64,000 nt of DNA from Mactromeris polynyma (taxonomy: Eukaryota > Mollusca > Bivalvia > Venerida > Mactridae). The number at the start of each line of letters is the position of its first letter. Positions within the stretch are counted from its first letter, which is position 1. The position numbers and the translations under genes are program-made. The DNA lies in NCBI GenBank assembly GCA_032209605.1, contig JASFXZ010000001.1, forward strand, positions 27,780,619 through 27,844,618. The letters run 5' to 3'. Positions 61,735 to 64,000 of this stretch are shown here, in pieces. The notes under the pieces are model-generated. The model saw nothing but the letters and a program-made list of their open reading frames with translations, did no database searches and was not told the origin of the DNA.

Positions 61735-61977
61735 TATGAGCGCTGATATGGGATTTAGAACCTCTTCTGTAAGTGATGTCATTTCAAGAAAACACAACAT
61801 ATGATGTCACTTTTTGCAAGCAGGAAACCATATTTACTCCATATGGTCACTTCGTTTTCATATTGCCATATGGGGCTAATATTGCTTACTGTCAGTACAT
61901 GGTGACGTCACATAAGACGTTTTCTTGAAATGGGGTCACTTAAAGAAGAGGTTGGAAATCGTATAGCGGCGCTCATA
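61735..61977. repeat. about 243-bp MITE-like inverted-repeat element
   Basis: The left end, TATGAGCGCTGATATGGGATTT, then AACCTCTTCT...TCATTTCAAGAAAAC, matches the reverse complement of the right end (TATGAGCGCCGCTATACGATTT ... CCATTTCAAGAAAAC) over about 60 bases with several mismatches. TA-type flanks are possible. There is no coding content. Confidence 0.65.
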
Positions 61978-64000
61978 TAAGCATTTAAACAATAAAATCA
62001 GTGTTCAAATTATTAAAAATGGAGTGGCATTGCATTGAATCCATAATAAAATCATCGTTATTGACCTGTTTGAAGAAACAAATAACAGTCTGTTTGAGAT
62101 GAATATACCTGCAGTAACCTTTGTGAAATACCTGATGTGTTTTGTATAAAATGTCTACTACTATTTAGTATCTTCCATTTATAGGCATTTACTTGAGGCC
62201 ATACTTTTTATATTTTTGTTAAGTGTCAACCTTGCTTCGCAACACCTAGCTACCTATTCGAAAAAACACACAGTCGTTTAAAAAAACGCAAAGCCAGACA
62301 ATAGACAATGTATCATTTCACATGTTTTAATGAGATAAACATGATGAAAATATATATAAGTAAATAACTTGTTTTTTTTTAAACATTAAAAGTCTAACAG
62401 GAAGACTGACTAGTTTTCACTCAAACATGCAAGTTAACAAAAGATTTACAAAAACATACGTAAAAACGACACAGCGGTTACTTCCCTAGTTTTTTAACTT
62501 ACGAAAATGTTAGAGCTCAAAACCAATGCACACACGGACACTTAACACAAATATAAAACAGCATGGCCTGACGATAATGCAGCTTTTTTATGCATTTTCA
62601 TCAATAATATTTTAGTAAAATTTTAATCATAATGTCACTATAAGTATAAGGAAAAGTATTTCTGCCAATTTCAGGATAGCATGGAAGATTCTGAAACTCT
62701 CCCTGGAACGTCTGGGACATTAGAGGTCTCATTCCATCTTTGATATGAAAATTTAATTATTTATCTATAATTTGCAGCACACACAAATGTGATGGAATTC
62801 ACTAAGCCTGCTTTAGAAGGGGAACTAATTTTAGTCATGATTAATGTATATGTGTAAGGTTAACAATATATCATATATATGCATGCAACCATTTCAGGCA
62901 ATGTATTAACGTGGTGGTAACAAATATTTGTAAAATCCAATCTCCTATGGATTTGTCTCCCTTTACAAGTCATGAATAGATCTCTGTCTTCACAGTCTTC
63001 TAGTCAGGGCACTCGTTTTGCTATTTTTGGAGCCATTTATGGGTACCATTTCCCTACTAAAATAGTTTTCCCCTATTTTCATTGATAATTCCCCATACCA
63101 GAAAAGGGTAAATTCTTGGAAGATTCAGGGTAAATTCTTGGAAGATTTTCAATGAGAGAATTGCTGCCATTTGTCCAAAATTTGTTAGAGAAGTTCAATT
63201 TCAGTGATATTTTTAATGAAAAATGGATAACGCAATGATAACAATGCTGAATAGTAATTTTATTCATATTATTTAACTAGAATGAAACACCTATGTATTG
63301 ATATAAAAAGATGCTACATTATTATTTAAACAGATTATGTTACAACGCATATGTCTTCCCATCTCATTACTGTGCATCAATTCAGATAGTATAGACGTAT
63401 AAATATAGTGTGTAAACAAAGACTTGTCCGGGATGCACAAAGGCTTGAAAACAGTTGAGCAAAAAGACATTAAATTAGTGAAAAGGCACAAAATACGCAA
63501 ACTGCGAGTCGGCGCAATATTCTCTCGCATATATATGTATCTTCAATGAAATTTAGACGATTTTTGTGTGAGAAATCGCTAAAATCGCTTGCTAGAATTA
63601 TCCCTGAAGATTAGTTGGGGTTGATCTACATTTCTTTGAATATATTAGGACAATCGGACATTTGTAAAAAAAATGGTGTATATCTGTCATTTATGTAATT
63701 GATTAAGATCAGAATAATAAAGTCTAAAATTGATTGCATGAATTTGGCTCAAATTTCTCCTGTTCATCTTTTAAAGATGCAAAATTTCCCCATTTGCGAC
63801 TAGGTATCAGTCCTCAAAACCTGTCCAGTGCTGTGTCAGTATTGCCGGTATTCTGTCATTGTGTATTGTCAGTGATGCGAAGGGTTTTGTATAAATCGTC
63901 CATTTTCCTCTAGTTTTCAGCTAACCTGAGCAAAAAATTATCTGTCCAGATCACCCTGTGTCCGACATTAGCTGCCTTTTTCTTGATACAAGTTCTCATA
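61978..64000. other. non-coding AT-rich end of window
   Basis: I see no gene. A short direct duplication (GGGTAAATTCTTGGAAGATT, twice, near 63106-63147) is the only structure noted. Open frames are short and without motifs. Confidence 0.5.

Noticed and set aside
24..64000. CRISPR arrays, bacterial operons or prophage
   Set aside because: Tandem repeats here lack unique spacers of constant length, and the genes are split by GT-AG introns; the window is eukaryotic.

Overview
This is an AT-rich (roughly two-thirds A+T by eye), intron-rich animal genomic window, most likely from a lophotrochozoan and plausibly a bivalve mollusc. That guess rests on three things: gene models with many short exons and consensus GT-AG introns, abundant minisatellites, tRNA-derived SINE heads and fold-back elements, and the gene families present. 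No species call is possible from the sequence alone.

Layout. 1-2560: non-coding, with a tRNA-like SINE remnant. 2560-10090 (minus strand): a decayed Helitron of the Helentron type (Rep / PIF1-like helicase / C-terminal AP-endonuclease-like domain, followed by RPA-like OB-fold pieces). A deleted mariner-family element (about 6990-8013) is inserted in its helicase reading frame. 10378-11130: diverged tandem repeats. 13784-15169 (plus): an intact single-exon class A neuropeptide GPCR of the sex-peptide-receptor/DMSR type. 18579-27854 and 28880-40749 (plus): two tandem paralogous genes for MFSD1-like major facilitator transporters. I rebuilt them exon by exon: 13 exons/521 aa and 14 exons/566 aa. 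Both sums are divisible by three and internal exon lengths and phases agree, which supports recent-style tandem duplication. Their introns hold at least five minisatellites and several fold-back elements. 41007-41390 (minus): 3' end of a non-LTR retrotransposon. 43070-43455: a 24-bp satellite. 43988-44870: a non-autonomous hAT-like element with an exact 8-bp target duplication. 46065-57863 (minus): complete checkpoint kinase CHEK1 (13 coding exons, 484 aa), with small upstream ORFs in its leader. 58000-64000: no convincing gene, but two more fold-back elements, one with a 9-bp target duplication and an internal 39-bp perfect inverted repeat.

The genes are not an operon or pathway. They are an ordinary animal gene neighbourhood (GPCR, lysosomal-type transporter pair, cell-cycle kinase) heavily colonised by DNA transposons. 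I found no clearly new biological system. The most informative items are the MFSD1-like pair with different N-terminal sorting signals, the Helentron/mariner nesting, the composite fold-back at 59245-59980, and the uORF leader of CHEK1. Exon boundaries were read by eye from splice consensus, reading phase and family similarity, without alignment software.
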